Shown: positions 1 through 8,127, counted from the stretch's first letter. The stretch: 64,000 nucleotides of DNA from Methanoregula sp. (GCA_028679185.1 JAJRBZ010000038.1:1-64000), one strand, 5' to 3'. A program made the numbers and translations. Notes: generated by a model from the letters alone, not told the origin.

Positions 1-128
1 TAACGTTCAGGCAATGGCAGAAAAACCAGTCTCTCCGGTTATATCATAAACGTACTCCGGAATTTTTTATGTATCATAATCCTGAAAACCTGTTCCGGCT
101 GAATGCAGCCCGTCACCAGCCCGCGCGC

Positions 129-665
129 TTACCCTGTTTTTCCCCCTTTGGAATCCTGTCCCAGCTCTGCCTCCATCCGTTTTGCCCGTTTTGCAAGCAC
201 TTCCAGCAATCTCTCCTCTTCTACTGCATGCCGCTCGTCTGGCGTGGGACTCTCCGGGATCCACGCGGGTTTTGTTTTGTCCAAAAAATAATTCCGGATC
301 GCCCGACGCAGGGCACCGACGGCAAGGATGCCGCAGTGGGATTTTATCATGGGAAGCGTCCCGAGTTCGTCCGAGATATTCTTCCAGCTGATCTGCCAGG
401 CTTCCTCAAGCGTTTTGCCCTTGGCCATAACCGTCATGATGCTGGACGCCGCGATATTTGCAGCACAGCCGTAACTCTCGAACATCGCATCGGTTATCGT
501 CTGGGTCACCCTATCGATCCGCAGGAAGACGGCGATCATATCGCCGCAGGCCAGGCTGCCGGCAACGGCCTCGGCATCAGGTTTCTCCATCCGGCCCAGG
601 TTCTTCGGGTTCCTGAAGAGCTCCAGCACCTTTGGGTTATAAGCAAGGGGAATTCGGCTTGACAT
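129..665 (-). CDS. iscU: IscU/NifU-type iron-sulfur cluster scaffold
   Basis: This 178-residue protein is an IscU/NifU N-terminal-type scaffold on which [Fe-S] clusters are assembled from cysteine-derived sulfur. The three expected ligand cysteines are visible in ACGDM (about residue 40), YGCAAN (about 66) and SHCGILAV (about 111). It carries a charged tail of about 50 residues after the scaffold core, rich in Glu, Lys and Arg, that ordinary IscU lacks; its role is unknown. It starts 4 bases after the iscS stop and is the last gene of dsrE-tusA-iscS-iscU. The family call is strong; the function is inferred from family and operon. Confidence 0.9.
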   Translation of the reverse strand: MSSRIPLAYNPKVLELFRNPKNLGRMEKPDAEAVAGSLACGDMIAVFLRIDRVTQTITDAMFESYGCAANIAASSIMTVMAKGKTLEEAWQISWKNISDELGTLPMIKSHCGILAVGALRRAIRNYFLDKTKPAWIPESPTPDERHAVEEERLLEVLAKRAKRMEAELGQDSKGGKTG

Positions 666-669
666 GGTT

Positions 670-1902
670 TTAACCTCCTTTTTTGAATGGACTCATTGAT
701 CGGATTCGTTTCACCGCTTCATTAAAGCACGGGATAACATAATCGATATCTTCCGGCGTGTGGAACGGTGTGGTCTTCATCAGGATGCTCCCGTGGGCCT
801 CCTCATACTTCCGGTGGATTGCGAGGAGGACGTGGCTTGGTTCCAGCACCCTGCTTGTACAGGCGCTCCCGCTCGACACGTACACGCCTTTCAAGCTCAT
901 CTCTATAGTCAACGCCTCCCCCTCACAGTTCAGGAAGCTGATATTTACATTGTCCGGCGAACGTTTTGACCCGGCCGGGCCGTTGAGAAGGGACTGATCA
1001 ATCGTACTCGTAATACCCGAAATGAGCCGGTCCCGCAACCAGGACATGTGGCTGGTATATGCATCAAAGTTTTCCTGCATGAGCGATGCAGCGGCTGCAA
1101 ATCCTGCGATTGCCGGGATGTTCTCGATCCCTGCCCAGAGCTTCTGGGTGCTGAGCTGCCCGTGGATGACAGGTCTGAGCTCGACACCTTCCCGGATAAA
1201 CAGGGCCCCGGCACCTTTGGGCCCGTACACCTTGTGGCTGGAGAATGACGCAAGGTCAGCACCCGTTGCTTCCAGGTTGAGCGGGATTTTCGTGAATGCA
1301 TCGCAGGCGTCGAGATGCACCTTGATCTCCACGTCCTTATCCTTCACGACATCGACGATAGCCCGGATATCCTGGATGACCCCGATCTCGTGGTTGACGG
1401 GAGCTATACTTACAAGGAGCGTCTCGTTGTCCAGCTGGCTGGAAAGCGCATCTGTATTGGCGAATCCATCGCGGTCTACCGGAATTTTTATGACCCGGAA
1501 CCCGGACTGGGCCAGATATTCGGCCGGGAATACCACACTTAAGTGTTCGATTGCGGAGATAATGATCTTCTTTCTCGTCTTTGCCGCCAGTGCAAGACCG
1601 GTAATAGCGAGGTTATTTGCTTCTGTTCCGCTGTGGGTATAGGCGATCTCATCCGGCTTGCAATGCATTGCTCTGGCAAGGCCGAGAGTGGATGTGTAGA
1701 GAGTCTCGTAGGCTTCCCAGCCTTTCCGGTGGGTGATCGATGGATGGCCCTTCCCGCTGCCCATATATGCGCTCTTCATTACTTCAAGAGCCTGCGGGAA
1801 TACCATACCGGAGTTCTCGGAATCAAGGTAGACCTCGCGATCCGGTATGCCGTGCGATTCCAGGAGGGCGGTAACATCCCGTGACATATCGCTGAATATC
1901 AT
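670..1902 (-). CDS. iscS: Cysteine desulfurase, NifS/IscS family
   Basis: This 410-residue PLP enzyme removes sulfur from cysteine as an enzyme-bound persulfide and passes it to IscU or TusA. The PLP lysine lies in SSHKVYGPKGAGAL (about residue 220) and the persulfide cysteine in SSGSACTSR (about 340). The short active-site loop is typical of the NifS/IscS group I type. The start overlaps the tusA stop by 4 bases (ATGA) and iscU follows after 4 bases, so translation is probably coupled. Many methanogens use sulfide directly, so an intact desulfurase-scaffold pair is informative about sulfur source. NifS versus IscS naming cannot be settled from sequence alone. Confidence 0.93.
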   Translation of the reverse strand: MIFSDMSRDVTALLESHGIPDREVYLDSENSGMVFPQALEVMKSAYMGSGKGHPSITHRKGWEAYETLYTSTLGLARAMHCKPDEIAYTHSGTEANNLAITGLALAAKTRKKIIISAIEHLSVVFPAEYLAQSGFRVIKIPVDRDGFANTDALSSQLDNETLLVSIAPVNHEIGVIQDIRAIVDVVKDKDVEIKVHLDACDAFTKIPLNLEATGADLASFSSHKVYGPKGAGALFIREGVELRPVIHGQLSTQKLWAGIENIPAIAGFAAAASLMQENFDAYTSHMSWLRDRLISGITSTIDQSLLNGPAGSKRSPDNVNISFLNCEGEALTIEMSLKGVYVSSGSACTSRVLEPSHVLLAIHRKYEEAHGSILMKTTPFHTPEDIDYVIPCFNEAVKRIRSMSPFKKGG

Positions 1903-2129
1903 CCTGATACCCCGACATAGATCTCGTAGACATCACCGCTCTTTTCTGTTGCCAGCAATGTATGCCCGACACTCAATGCCCACTCTTTGACATCTGACGG
2001 TGCGGCAGGATCGGTAGCAAGCAGTTTCACTACCTGACCAGGCTGTGCCCTGGATACCGTATCGGCAAGAGCAATGAGCGGTCCCGGGCACGACTTGAAT
2101 TTCGCGTCCACCGTAATATCTGCCATCAT
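1899..2129 (-). CDS. TusA/SirA-family sulfur carrier
   Basis: This is a small TusA/SirA/YedF-fold protein that carries persulfide sulfur on a conserved cysteine. The CPxP signature is present as KSCPGPLIAL near the N terminus. The ORF track starts it at 2171, inside dsrE. I prefer the ATG at 2129, which has a GAGGTG ribosome binding site 7 bases upstream and gives a 76-residue protein, the normal family length. It lies 13 bases after dsrE and its stop overlaps the iscS start by 4 bases. IscS is therefore the likely sulfur donor. The final acceptor is unknown; thiouridine synthesis or DsrE relay are options. Confidence 0.85.
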   Translation of the reverse strand: MMADITVDAKFKSCPGPLIALADTVSRAQPGQVVKLLATDPAAPSDVKEWALSVGHTLLATEKSGDVYEIYVGVSG

Positions 2130-2142
2130 ACCGGGCACCTCA

Positions 2143-2553
2143 TCAGGAGATGAAGAGCGAAACGTTGGCATCTTTCGCTTTTGAAAGGAATGTTGCCGCC
2201 CCGGCTATACCGTCAACGAAACTGTCGAGATCCTCCTGCTTTAAACCGAACATGCCAAGCGTAGTTGAACATGCATAAATTCTGATACGCCCGGTTGCCC
2301 GTCCCTGTTCAAGCACCGTTTTCCAGTCGGGAATCGATCCGTTGGCAAGAGCATCAGTCAGTTTTCCTTCATAGGCTTTGTAGTCGAAACTCACTCCTGA
2401 GGGCTCATACCCTTTTTTCAAAGCAAGCAGTCCCCAGAATGTAAAGAACATCTCCGCATCCCACCCGGAGATTGCCGCGGTAGTTGCAAGCGTGACTGCG
2501 GGGAACAGTTTGTCCATCTTTTCCGATGCCACGATAAGGGCAATTTTTGACAT
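2143..2553 (-). CDS. DsrE/DsrF-like family protein
   Basis: This 136-residue protein has the DsrE/F/H-like fold used in sulfur relay. It opens with a beta strand (MSKIALIVAS) and has a conserved-looking cysteine in IYACSTTLGMFG at about residue 96, a plausible persulfide site. It is the first gene of the sulfur operon and lies about 25 bases downstream of the likely start of transcription. In bacteria, TusA and DsrE proteins exchange persulfide, and their adjacency here supports that role. It is not clearly orthologous to DsrE, DsrF or DsrH of sulfur oxidisers, so no symbol is given. Confidence 0.8.
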   Translation of the reverse strand: MSKIALIVASEKMDKLFPAVTLATTAAISGWDAEMFFTFWGLLALKKGYEPSGVSFDYKAYEGKLTDALANGSIPDWKTVLEQGRATGRIRIYACSTTLGMFGLKQEDLDSFVDGIAGAATFLSKAKDANVSLFIS

Positions 2554-2602
2554 AGGTACACACTTCCACCCTGTGCGGGTATACTGGGGACTGACAATTA
2601 AA

Positions 2603-2613
2603 GATTAATATAG
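2603..2613 (-). promoter_or_regulatory. Probable TATA box of the dsrE-tusA-iscS-iscU operon
   Basis: On the minus strand the sequence reads CTATATTAATC, an archaeal TATA-like element about 50 bases upstream of the dsrE ATG. That spacing predicts a short leader of about 25 bases. A small hairpin (TGCTGC-TTA-GCAGCA, 2618-2632) lies just upstream of it. Confidence 0.4.
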
Positions 2614-2802
2614 TTATTGCTGCTTAGCAGCAGGTGATGCCATCCATGTCTATAGAAAGGCAGAGAAGCGTATCTGGCTGATAACAGGAATCGTTTTTCT
2701 TCCCCGTGCCGATCTCGTACCCCATTCATCCCGGCTCTCCCTGACGTTGTAAACCGTCCGGGATTTTGTAAGGAAGGGTGTACCCTGATCAGAATCTTTA
2801 TG

Positions 2803-2819
2803 GTTAGGTAAAACCTAAC
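2803..2819. promoter_or_regulatory. Palindromic operator upstream of marR
   Basis: GTTAGG-TAAAA-CCTAAC is a perfect 6-base inverted repeat with a 5-base spacer, 17 bases before the marR ATG. It overlaps the expected transcription start region. The same GTTAGGTAAA core recurs before lon at 3276, so it is the likely binding site of the MarR protein encoded next to it (autoregulation). Confidence 0.6.
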
Positions 2820-2836
2820 TAACGAAGGATCGGAGT

Positions 2837-3256
2837 ATGATGGATAGAGAAGAGCAGCTGTTCGAAGTATTTGAAAATTTACTCAGGATCAAAAACGAAT
2901 GCTCCTGCACTATCTTCTCCGAATGCGGATTACCGGATATGACGGTAAAACAGGTCGCCTATCTTAGAACAATTGATGAACAGGAAGAAGTTACCTTCAG
3001 CCGTCTCGCAGAGATCACCAGAAACTCAAAACCGACGATCACCGACATGATCAACAAATTTGTCCGGATGGAATGCGTGTACCGCGAACGTTGCCCTGAT
3101 GACGGGAGGATCCTGTATATCCGCCTGACCGAGAAAGGAAGGAAAATGGCAAAATCCGAACATTACGCCCTCCGACTTATGATTGAACGGATGGTGAATT
3201 CACTGGATAAATACGAGATGGATCTCCTGACTGAGATCCTGCAAAAGGTGAGGTAA
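2837..3256 (+). CDS. MarR-family winged-helix transcriptional regulator
   Basis: This 139-residue protein has the MarR layout: N-terminal helices, a winged helix-turn-helix (about residues 40-100; EITRNSKPTITDMINKF as recognition region, DDGRILYIRLTEKG as wing) and a C-terminal dimerisation helix. MarR proteins are usually dimeric repressors released by a ligand or by oxidation. Cysteines at CSCTIFSEC and near MECVYRERC could make it redox-responsive, which is inference. A palindrome sits at its own promoter and a related site before lon, 55 bases downstream, which suggests it controls both. The ATG has a GGAG site just upstream. Confidence 0.88.
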   Translation: MMDREEQLFEVFENLLRIKNECSCTIFSECGLPDMTVKQVAYLRTIDEQEEVTFSRLAEITRNSKPTITDMINKFVRMECVYRERCPDDGRILYIRLTEKGRKMAKSEHYALRLMIERMVNSLDKYEMDLLTEILQKVR

Positions 3257-3272
3257 TTTTTTTGACCCGCAC

Positions 3273-3297
3273 TTTAGTTAGGTAAATTCAAACTAAA
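3273..3297. promoter_or_regulatory. Second operator-like inverted repeat, upstream of lon
   Basis: TTTAGTT-(11)-AACTAAA is a perfect 7-base inverted repeat that includes GTTAGGTAAA, the same 10-base core as the marR operator half. It ends 14 bases before the lon ATG, inside the marR-lon gap. This points to joint control of marR and lon by the MarR protein. Confidence 0.5.
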
Positions 3298-3311
3298 TTA
3301 CTGAGGTAATT

Positions 3312-5732
3312 ATGCAATCAGCGCAAACGAATGATATACAGGAAAAAATTGTTATACCGCTCTTTGAGATCGTTGTCTACCCGAACAGCCGGACAAAATT
3401 CCAGGTTGATCGGGCTAGCGGAGACCGCATGCTGGCCGCAACAGAGGATCCCGAAGCTGCGTATGCGATCGGCCTGACAGTGAAAAGCGGCACGCGACCT
3501 TCAGAAGTGACTTTTGAGTCGCTGTATAAAACCGGAAACCTGTTCCGGATCTCGCACGTCCAGCCTGCCGAAGACGGGTACCTGATCTGTGTTCAGGTCG
3601 TGCAGAGGGTAAAGGTGGTCTCCCTGTCCGAAAAGGACGGGCAGTTCTATGCCGCATACGTGCCGGTCTCCGACCTGCAGGATCTCGAGGAAGACCTCAA
3701 GGCCCGGATACTGTCGGACATAAAAAACACCATCCATGAAATGAGCAGCCGCTTCCAGGGCTCCGAACAGTTCACACAGCCGATCGACCGGATGGACTCC
3801 GTCGACCAGATCATGGGTTTTGTCATGCCTTTCCTGCCGGTCAACCTTTCCGAGAAGCAGGCGCTTCTTGAGACGGTCTCGGTCCGGCAGCGGTATATCA
3901 CGTTCCTTGAGATCCTCATCAGGACAAAGGAAAATATCACCTTCCGGATAGAAATGGCAAGAAAAGTATCCGATAAGGTAAACAAGTCAAACCGGGAGGC
4001 AATGCTGCGCGAACAACTTAAAGTAATCCAGGAAGAACTCAATGAAAGTGATGGCTCTGGTTCAGGTGACGGAGGATACCGTGAAAGAATTGAAAATTCA
4101 AAGATGCCTGATGATGTGAGAAAAAAGGCGCTCTCGGAGCTCAAGAAACTTGAAACAGGAGGCAGCCAGAACCATGAAAGTTCTGTGATCCGGAATTACC
4201 TTGACCTCCTGCTGGACCTTCCCTGGGTTACAGAAGAGAAAAAGAGCATCGATATCGCAGAGTCCCGCCGTGTGCTTGAGAGCAATCATAACGGGCTTGA
4301 AAAGGTCAAAGAAAGGATCATCCAGCATCTGGCAGTAATGAAATTAAAACAGGAAAAACAAGGATCGATCCTGCTCCTGTCAGGTCCTCCCGGTACGGGG
4401 AAAACGAGCCTTGGAAAGAGCATTGCAGATGCCCTTGGCCGTAAATATGTCCGGATCAGCCTTGGTGGCGTAAGGGATGAAGCAGAAATCCGTGGGCACC
4501 GGAGGACGTATGTCGGAGCACTGCCAGGAAGAATTATCCAGGGAATAAAGCGTGCGGGCACGAAAAATCCTGTCTTCATTCTGGATGAAATCGACAAGCT
4601 GGCAATCTCGTACGCGGGAGACCCTGCGAGTGCCCTGCTCGAAGTCCTTGACCCAGAGCAGAATAACACATTCTCAGACCACTATCTTGAAGTCCCCTAT
4701 GACCTGTCCGATGTATTGTTCATCGCCACTGCCAATTCCCTCGCAACTATCCCGGCGCCGCTTCTTGACCGGATGGAGCATATCGAGATCTCAGGCTACA
4801 CGAAAAATGAGAAGTTTGCCATTGCCAAAGACCATCTGCTGCCAAAGACGTTAGAAGAACACGGCCTTGATGCGGATAAACTCAGGTTTGAAGATGAGGC
4901 CTTAAAAGCAATTATCGAAAAATACACCCGTGAAGCAGGTGTCAGGTGGCTAAAAAAACAACTTGCCAGGACTGCACGGTTTGTTTCCGAGAAGATCGTG
5001 TCGGGAAAGGCCGAACTGCCGTTTGTGGTGACAACGGATAAGCTCCCTGTAATCCTGGGAAAAGAGCTGATCCGGCAGGAAGTTGCACGAAAAGAACCTG
5101 TCCCCGGCGTAGTGACCGGTCTTGCTTGGACCCCGGTTGGCGGAGAGATCCTCTTCATTGAAGGAACGTTCATGCCAGGGACCGGCAAGCTTACCCTTAC
5201 CGGACAACTCGGGGATGTGATGAAGGAGTCTGCAACGATATCGTTAAGCTTAATCCGGTCACGGCTCGCAGGCGCGGAAAGCGGGTTCAACTTCATCACG
5301 AGCGATATACACATCCATGTACCTTCGGGAGCAACCCCAAAGGACGGCCCTTCGGCAGGCGTGACGCTCTTCACTGCCTTAACTTCCCTCATTACCGGAA
5401 AGACCGCTGACCCGAACCTTGCCATGACCGGTGAGATTACCCTGAGCGGCACTGTATTGCCGGTAGGGGGAATCAAGGAGAAGGTCCTTGCCGCTCACCG
5501 GGCGGGAATAAAAAGGTTGATCCTGCCAAAAGAGAATGAAAGAGACCTGGAAGAAGTGCCCGAAGATGTCAGGAGCGAACTAACCTTTGTAACGGTAGAG
5601 ACCATTGAAGAGGTCTTAAAAGAGGCACTGGACATTGACCTGCCAAGACCGGTTGTTTCATATACAGTAAATCGAGGTACACCTGTGCACAATCTTGAAC
5701 CTTCGGTTCAAAAGTCAAAAATGCCTTCTTAA
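3312..5732 (+). CDS. lon: ATP-dependent Lon protease, bacterial LonA type
   Basis: This 806-residue soluble Lon degrades damaged or regulatory proteins using ATP. It has the LonA order: N-terminal substrate domain (about 10-205), coiled coil with LREQLKVIQEEL, AAA+ module with Walker A GPPGTGKTS (about 357) and Walker B VFILDEIDKL, then the protease domain with the catalytic Ser in KDGPSAGVT (about 679) and Lys in GGIKEKVLAAHRAG (about 722). No transmembrane segment is present, so it is not the membrane LonB of most archaea; some methanogens are known to carry this bacterial type. GAGGTAAT precedes the ATG. The operator upstream implies control by the adjacent MarR. Confidence 0.97.
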   Translation: MQSAQTNDIQEKIVIPLFEIVVYPNSRTKFQVDRASGDRMLAATEDPEAAYAIGLTVKSGTRPSEVTFESLYKTGNLFRISHVQPAEDGYLICVQVVQRVKVVSLSEKDGQFYAAYVPVSDLQDLEEDLKARILSDIKNTIHEMSSRFQGSEQFTQPIDRMDSVDQIMGFVMPFLPVNLSEKQALLETVSVRQRYITFLEILIRTKENITFRIEMARKVSDKVNKSNREAMLREQLKVIQEELNESDGSGSGDGGYRERIENSKMPDDVRKKALSELKKLETGGSQNHESSVIRNYLDLLLDLPWVTEEKKSIDIAESRRVLESNHNGLEKVKERIIQHLAVMKLKQEKQGSILLLSGPPGTGKTSLGKSIADALGRKYVRISLGGVRDEAEIRGHRRTYVGALPGRIIQGIKRAGTKNPVFILDEIDKLAISYAGDPASALLEVLDPEQNNTFSDHYLEVPYDLSDVLFIATANSLATIPAPLLDRMEHIEISGYTKNEKFAIAKDHLLPKTLEEHGLDADKLRFEDEALKAIIEKYTREAGVRWLKKQLARTARFVSEKIVSGKAELPFVVTTDKLPVILGKELIRQEVARKEPVPGVVTGLAWTPVGGEILFIEGTFMPGTGKLTLTGQLGDVMKESATISLSLIRSRLAGAESGFNFITSDIHIHVPSGATPKDGPSAGVTLFTALTSLITGKTADPNLAMTGEITLSGTVLPVGGIKEKVLAAHRAGIKRLILPKENERDLEEVPEDVRSELTFVTVETIEEVLKEALDIDLPRPVVSYTVNRGTPVHNLEPSVQKSKMPS

Positions 5733-6006
5733 ACCTCTCTTCTTTTCAACAATCAGAAGTAATGGCTGATTATACATCATATCTGCCAGCCGGACTGTAT
5801 CAAACAGGCTGCCTCCAGGAAGGTTCAATGCGCTGTTTGGATGGTTTCAGACCCAATGGGGTGATTCATGCAGGATGAAAGATTCCCTGCGTCGCGATAC
5901 TAACCCGCGATAGTCAGGTCAGCACGTCACAGAGAGAAAATGGTAAAAACCAGTATCTGATCCGGAAAATTACTAAGATCCCCTGCATCTTTTTGGTGAC
6001 ACATTT

Positions 6007-6186
6007 TTAATCGGTAGTATTAAACCGCTCAAAGTAACATTCACCCGAGGTCAGTTTTTCCCCGGGCTTGAGATCAAGAACGAATTTATCGGCATGGTCC
6101 AGGCACACATATGCCGAACAGCACCCGAATCCCTGGTACCCGATGGCGTCCTTTTCACAGTACTCACATTTCATTTTTTCCGCCAT
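6007..6186 (-). CDS. Small Cys-rich putative zinc-binding protein (59 aa)
   Basis: This ORF is absent from the supplied track because it is just under 60 residues. It starts MAEKMKCEYCEKDAIGYQGF and has cysteines in CEYC, GCCSAYVCLDH and a late GEC. The CxxC...CxxH-like spacing suggests a small zinc-binding fold, of the kind with a paired CxxC and CxxxxCxxH. Codon choice and the ordered Cys/His pattern support a real gene. The ribosome binding site is weak and an alternative in-frame ATG lies four codons in. It sits between lon and hsp20 on the opposite strand. Function is unknown. Confidence 0.65.
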   Translation of the reverse strand: MAEKMKCEYCEKDAIGYQGFGCCSAYVCLDHADKFVLDLKPGEKLTSGECYFERFNTTD

Positions 6187-6292
6187 GGTAATTTCTTCTG
6201 TTCTTCTTTTGATAGATACTTTTCCTGACAGACAATTTTTTTTAAGTGGCCAGAATGTGTGCCTTGTGAAGTCTTTCGAATAAAATAACGAT

Positions 6293-6300
6293 ACTTATAT
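6293..6300 (+). promoter_or_regulatory. Probable TATA box of the hsp20 gene
   Basis: ACTTATAT lies about 75 bases before the chosen hsp20 ATG. The expected start of transcription near 6325 would give a leader of about 50 bases that contains the strong GGAGG site at 6362-6366. Confidence 0.35.
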
Positions 6301-6373
6301 TGGTATGAACATCACTCGTCCTTCTTATCCGGGTGAGATCGCACCTGGGCAACAAAAAAAAGGAGGTAGACAA

Positions 6374-6811
6374 ATGGTACGACGTTTTCACAGATCAATC
6401 TATGATGAACTCGATGATCTCAAAGCATCCATGGACTACCTGTTCCAGCTTGCTTTTGAACCAATTGACAATCCGATGTTGCCTGAAGGAGAAAACCCTG
6501 AGATTGTATGCCTGTACACGCATAACCTGAATGCAGAAGTCACCGACTATGATGATGAAGTGATTGTGACAGTCGACATAATTCCGGGCATCGAAAATTC
6601 AAAAATATCCGTTGACCTGGTCAATCCAGATACTCTGGAAATTACCTGCGATCAGGAAGAAGAGAAAACGGCGGATAATGACCAGAGATCTTTTTCCCTG
6701 CACCATATAATCCCGCTTCCGGACAAGGTCATGACGTACGGGGCGAAATCTACTTTTAAAAACGGCGTGCTTGACATTCATCTCAAAAAAGCTCAGCCGG
6801 AACCAAGGTAA
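6374..6811 (+). CDS. Hsp20/alpha-crystallin small heat shock protein
   Basis: This 145-residue protein is an ATP-independent holdase of the Hsp20 family. The alpha-crystallin domain spans roughly residues 50-140, with VTVDIIPGI in its first strands and the terminal signature GVLDIHLKK, matching the family GVLxVxLPK. The ORF track begins at 6305, but the ATG at 6374 has a near-perfect AGGAGG site 7 bases upstream and is preferred. It has an acidic insertion (DQEEEKTADNDQ) before the last strands. With LonA nearby it makes a local protein-quality-control group, though the two are probably separate transcripts. Confidence 0.88.
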   Translation: MVRRFHRSIYDELDDLKASMDYLFQLAFEPIDNPMLPEGENPEIVCLYTHNLNAEVTDYDDEVIVTVDIIPGIENSKISVDLVNPDTLEITCDQEEEKTADNDQRSFSLHHIIPLPDKVMTYGAKSTFKNGVLDIHLKKAQPEPR

Positions 6812-6903
6812 ACCAAATTCCCGTTAACCCTTTTTCAACGTTTTGAGAAAATAATTATTTGAGATTATAAGATTATTGCCAGGAGGCGAAGGTATGCGTT
6901 GAA

Positions 6904-8127
6904 TCATGTGTGGATTCTCGTCTTTCCCGTACCTTGCAGGCTCTTCTGCGCACCACCGTTGTTACTTCGGGAGAGAAGGTGTAAGAGGTTCTTTGCACCT
7001 TCAAAACCGATGGTCCTCTGACTCCCGTGCATGATATCGAGATGTTCAATACCAAGGGCCTTTGCAACGGGTAGTTCCATCATACCTCCAATCAACAGGT
7101 CGATTTTTTTCTCCTTTAGCTTTTGCACGATAAGATCCTGCCCGGGTTCGATGAGTATTTCACAGCCTGTCAGAGCAAGACTGCGCAGTTTTTCGCTGAT
7201 GTTCGAATCGAAGTCTACAATAATCAGCACGGGATTAATGCCGTTTTCTATAAAAAAACGGGTCATGGAGATTGCCCGGGTGGGACCGCTGACAAGGGCA
7301 ATCCTCCGGTCTTTGAATGACGAATAATCAACATCAAACCGTTCGAGTGGAATATCCGGAATTTGCTCGAGTCCAAGTGCCTTATTTACTCTCTTAAGAA
7401 ACTGCCGGGTTGCATCAACACCAATGGGGAGCTCTTCGATAATCCAGGGTATCCCGCACTTTACGTACAATAATTCTGCAGCATCTTTTCCCGCAGGCTC
7501 ACAGAGCACGACAGTAAGTGCAGCCTTTCCGAGCATTCTGATCTCCTCCAGAGTTGCATCAGCCGTCAGCACGGTATTGACCTTTATGCCGAAAAGTCCC
7601 AGATCCCGGACGATTTCCTGTAAATCCGGACCGCCCCTTAAAAGACCGACCAGGTTAACGGAACGCGGGTCGGTTTCGTCTCTTTTCTCTACGAACTCTT
7701 CGACCAGCCTTGTCAAGGTCTCGCTGTACCCCGTCCTGAAATCACCTTCAAACCCCCCGGCATCAATCCCGATGACCGGTGCGGTGGTTGCGGTACCCCG
7801 GATTGCACTCTGGACATCCTCACCGATAATTTCTGAAGCGCAGCACGACAGGACCGCGATGAGATCGGGATGGAGCTCCCGGTCAAGATCCTCTATTGCC
7901 GTTCTGAGCTTTTGATCGGCACCGAAAATCACATCCTGTTCACCGAGACATGTCGAATAGATTTCCGAAGGGTGGTCGCCCCGCATGCCCATGATATAAT
8001 TAATATGGTATACACAACCTTTTGGCCCGTGCACCAAAACTACGCATTTTTTAATAGAAATGAGTGCTTTGATTGCGCCAAAAAGCTTGCATGTAGCCCG
8101 TGGTATCCTGACTGCCATTCCCGACAT
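6904..8127 (-). CDS. Nitrogenase-like component 1 protein (NifD/NifE/NflD superfamily), stand-alone
   Basis: This protein of about 407 residues belongs to the oxidoreductase/nitrogenase component 1 family. Cluster-ligand-type cysteines appear in RATCKLFGAI, HGPKGCVYH, STCLGEQDVIFG and VLSCCASEIIGEDV, matching the P-cluster or scaffold-cluster positions of NifD/K/E/N and their relatives. Family members bind Fe-S clusters and accept electrons from a NifH-like partner to reduce a substrate or build a cofactor. No nifH, nifK, cfbC or other partner lies in the window, and a zinc-ribbon membrane protein and lon/hsp20 flank it. It is shorter than NifD, with a reduced N terminus. It differs from CfbD in the residues after HGP, so I do not assign cfbD. 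The ATG at 8127 is preferred to the track's TTG. Confidence 0.8.
   Translation of the reverse strand: MSGMAVRIPRATCKLFGAIKALISIKKCVVLVHGPKGCVYHINYIMGMRGDHPSEIYSTCLGEQDVIFGADQKLRTAIEDLDRELHPDLIAVLSCCASEIIGEDVQSAIRGTATTAPVIGIDAGGFEGDFRTGYSETLTRLVEEFVEKRDETDPRSVNLVGLLRGGPDLQEIVRDLGLFGIKVNTVLTADATLEEIRMLGKAALTVVLCEPAGKDAAELLYVKCGIPWIIEELPIGVDATRQFLKRVNKALGLEQIPDIPLERFDVDYSSFKDRRIALVSGPTRAISMTRFFIENGINPVLIIVDFDSNISEKLRSLALTGCEILIEPGQDLIVQKLKEKKIDLLIGGMMELPVAKALGIEHLDIMHGSQRTIGFEGAKNLLHLLSRSNNGGAQKSLQGTGKTRIHT

Noticed and set aside
2618-2632. TGCTGC-TTA-GCAGCA hairpin upstream of the isc operon promoter
   Set aside because: It is a short stem and could be chance; it is mentioned only as context for the TATA box.
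4796-5476. 226-residue minus-strand ORF
   Set aside because: It lies antisense within lon, whose conserved protease motifs on the plus strand fix the reading frame.
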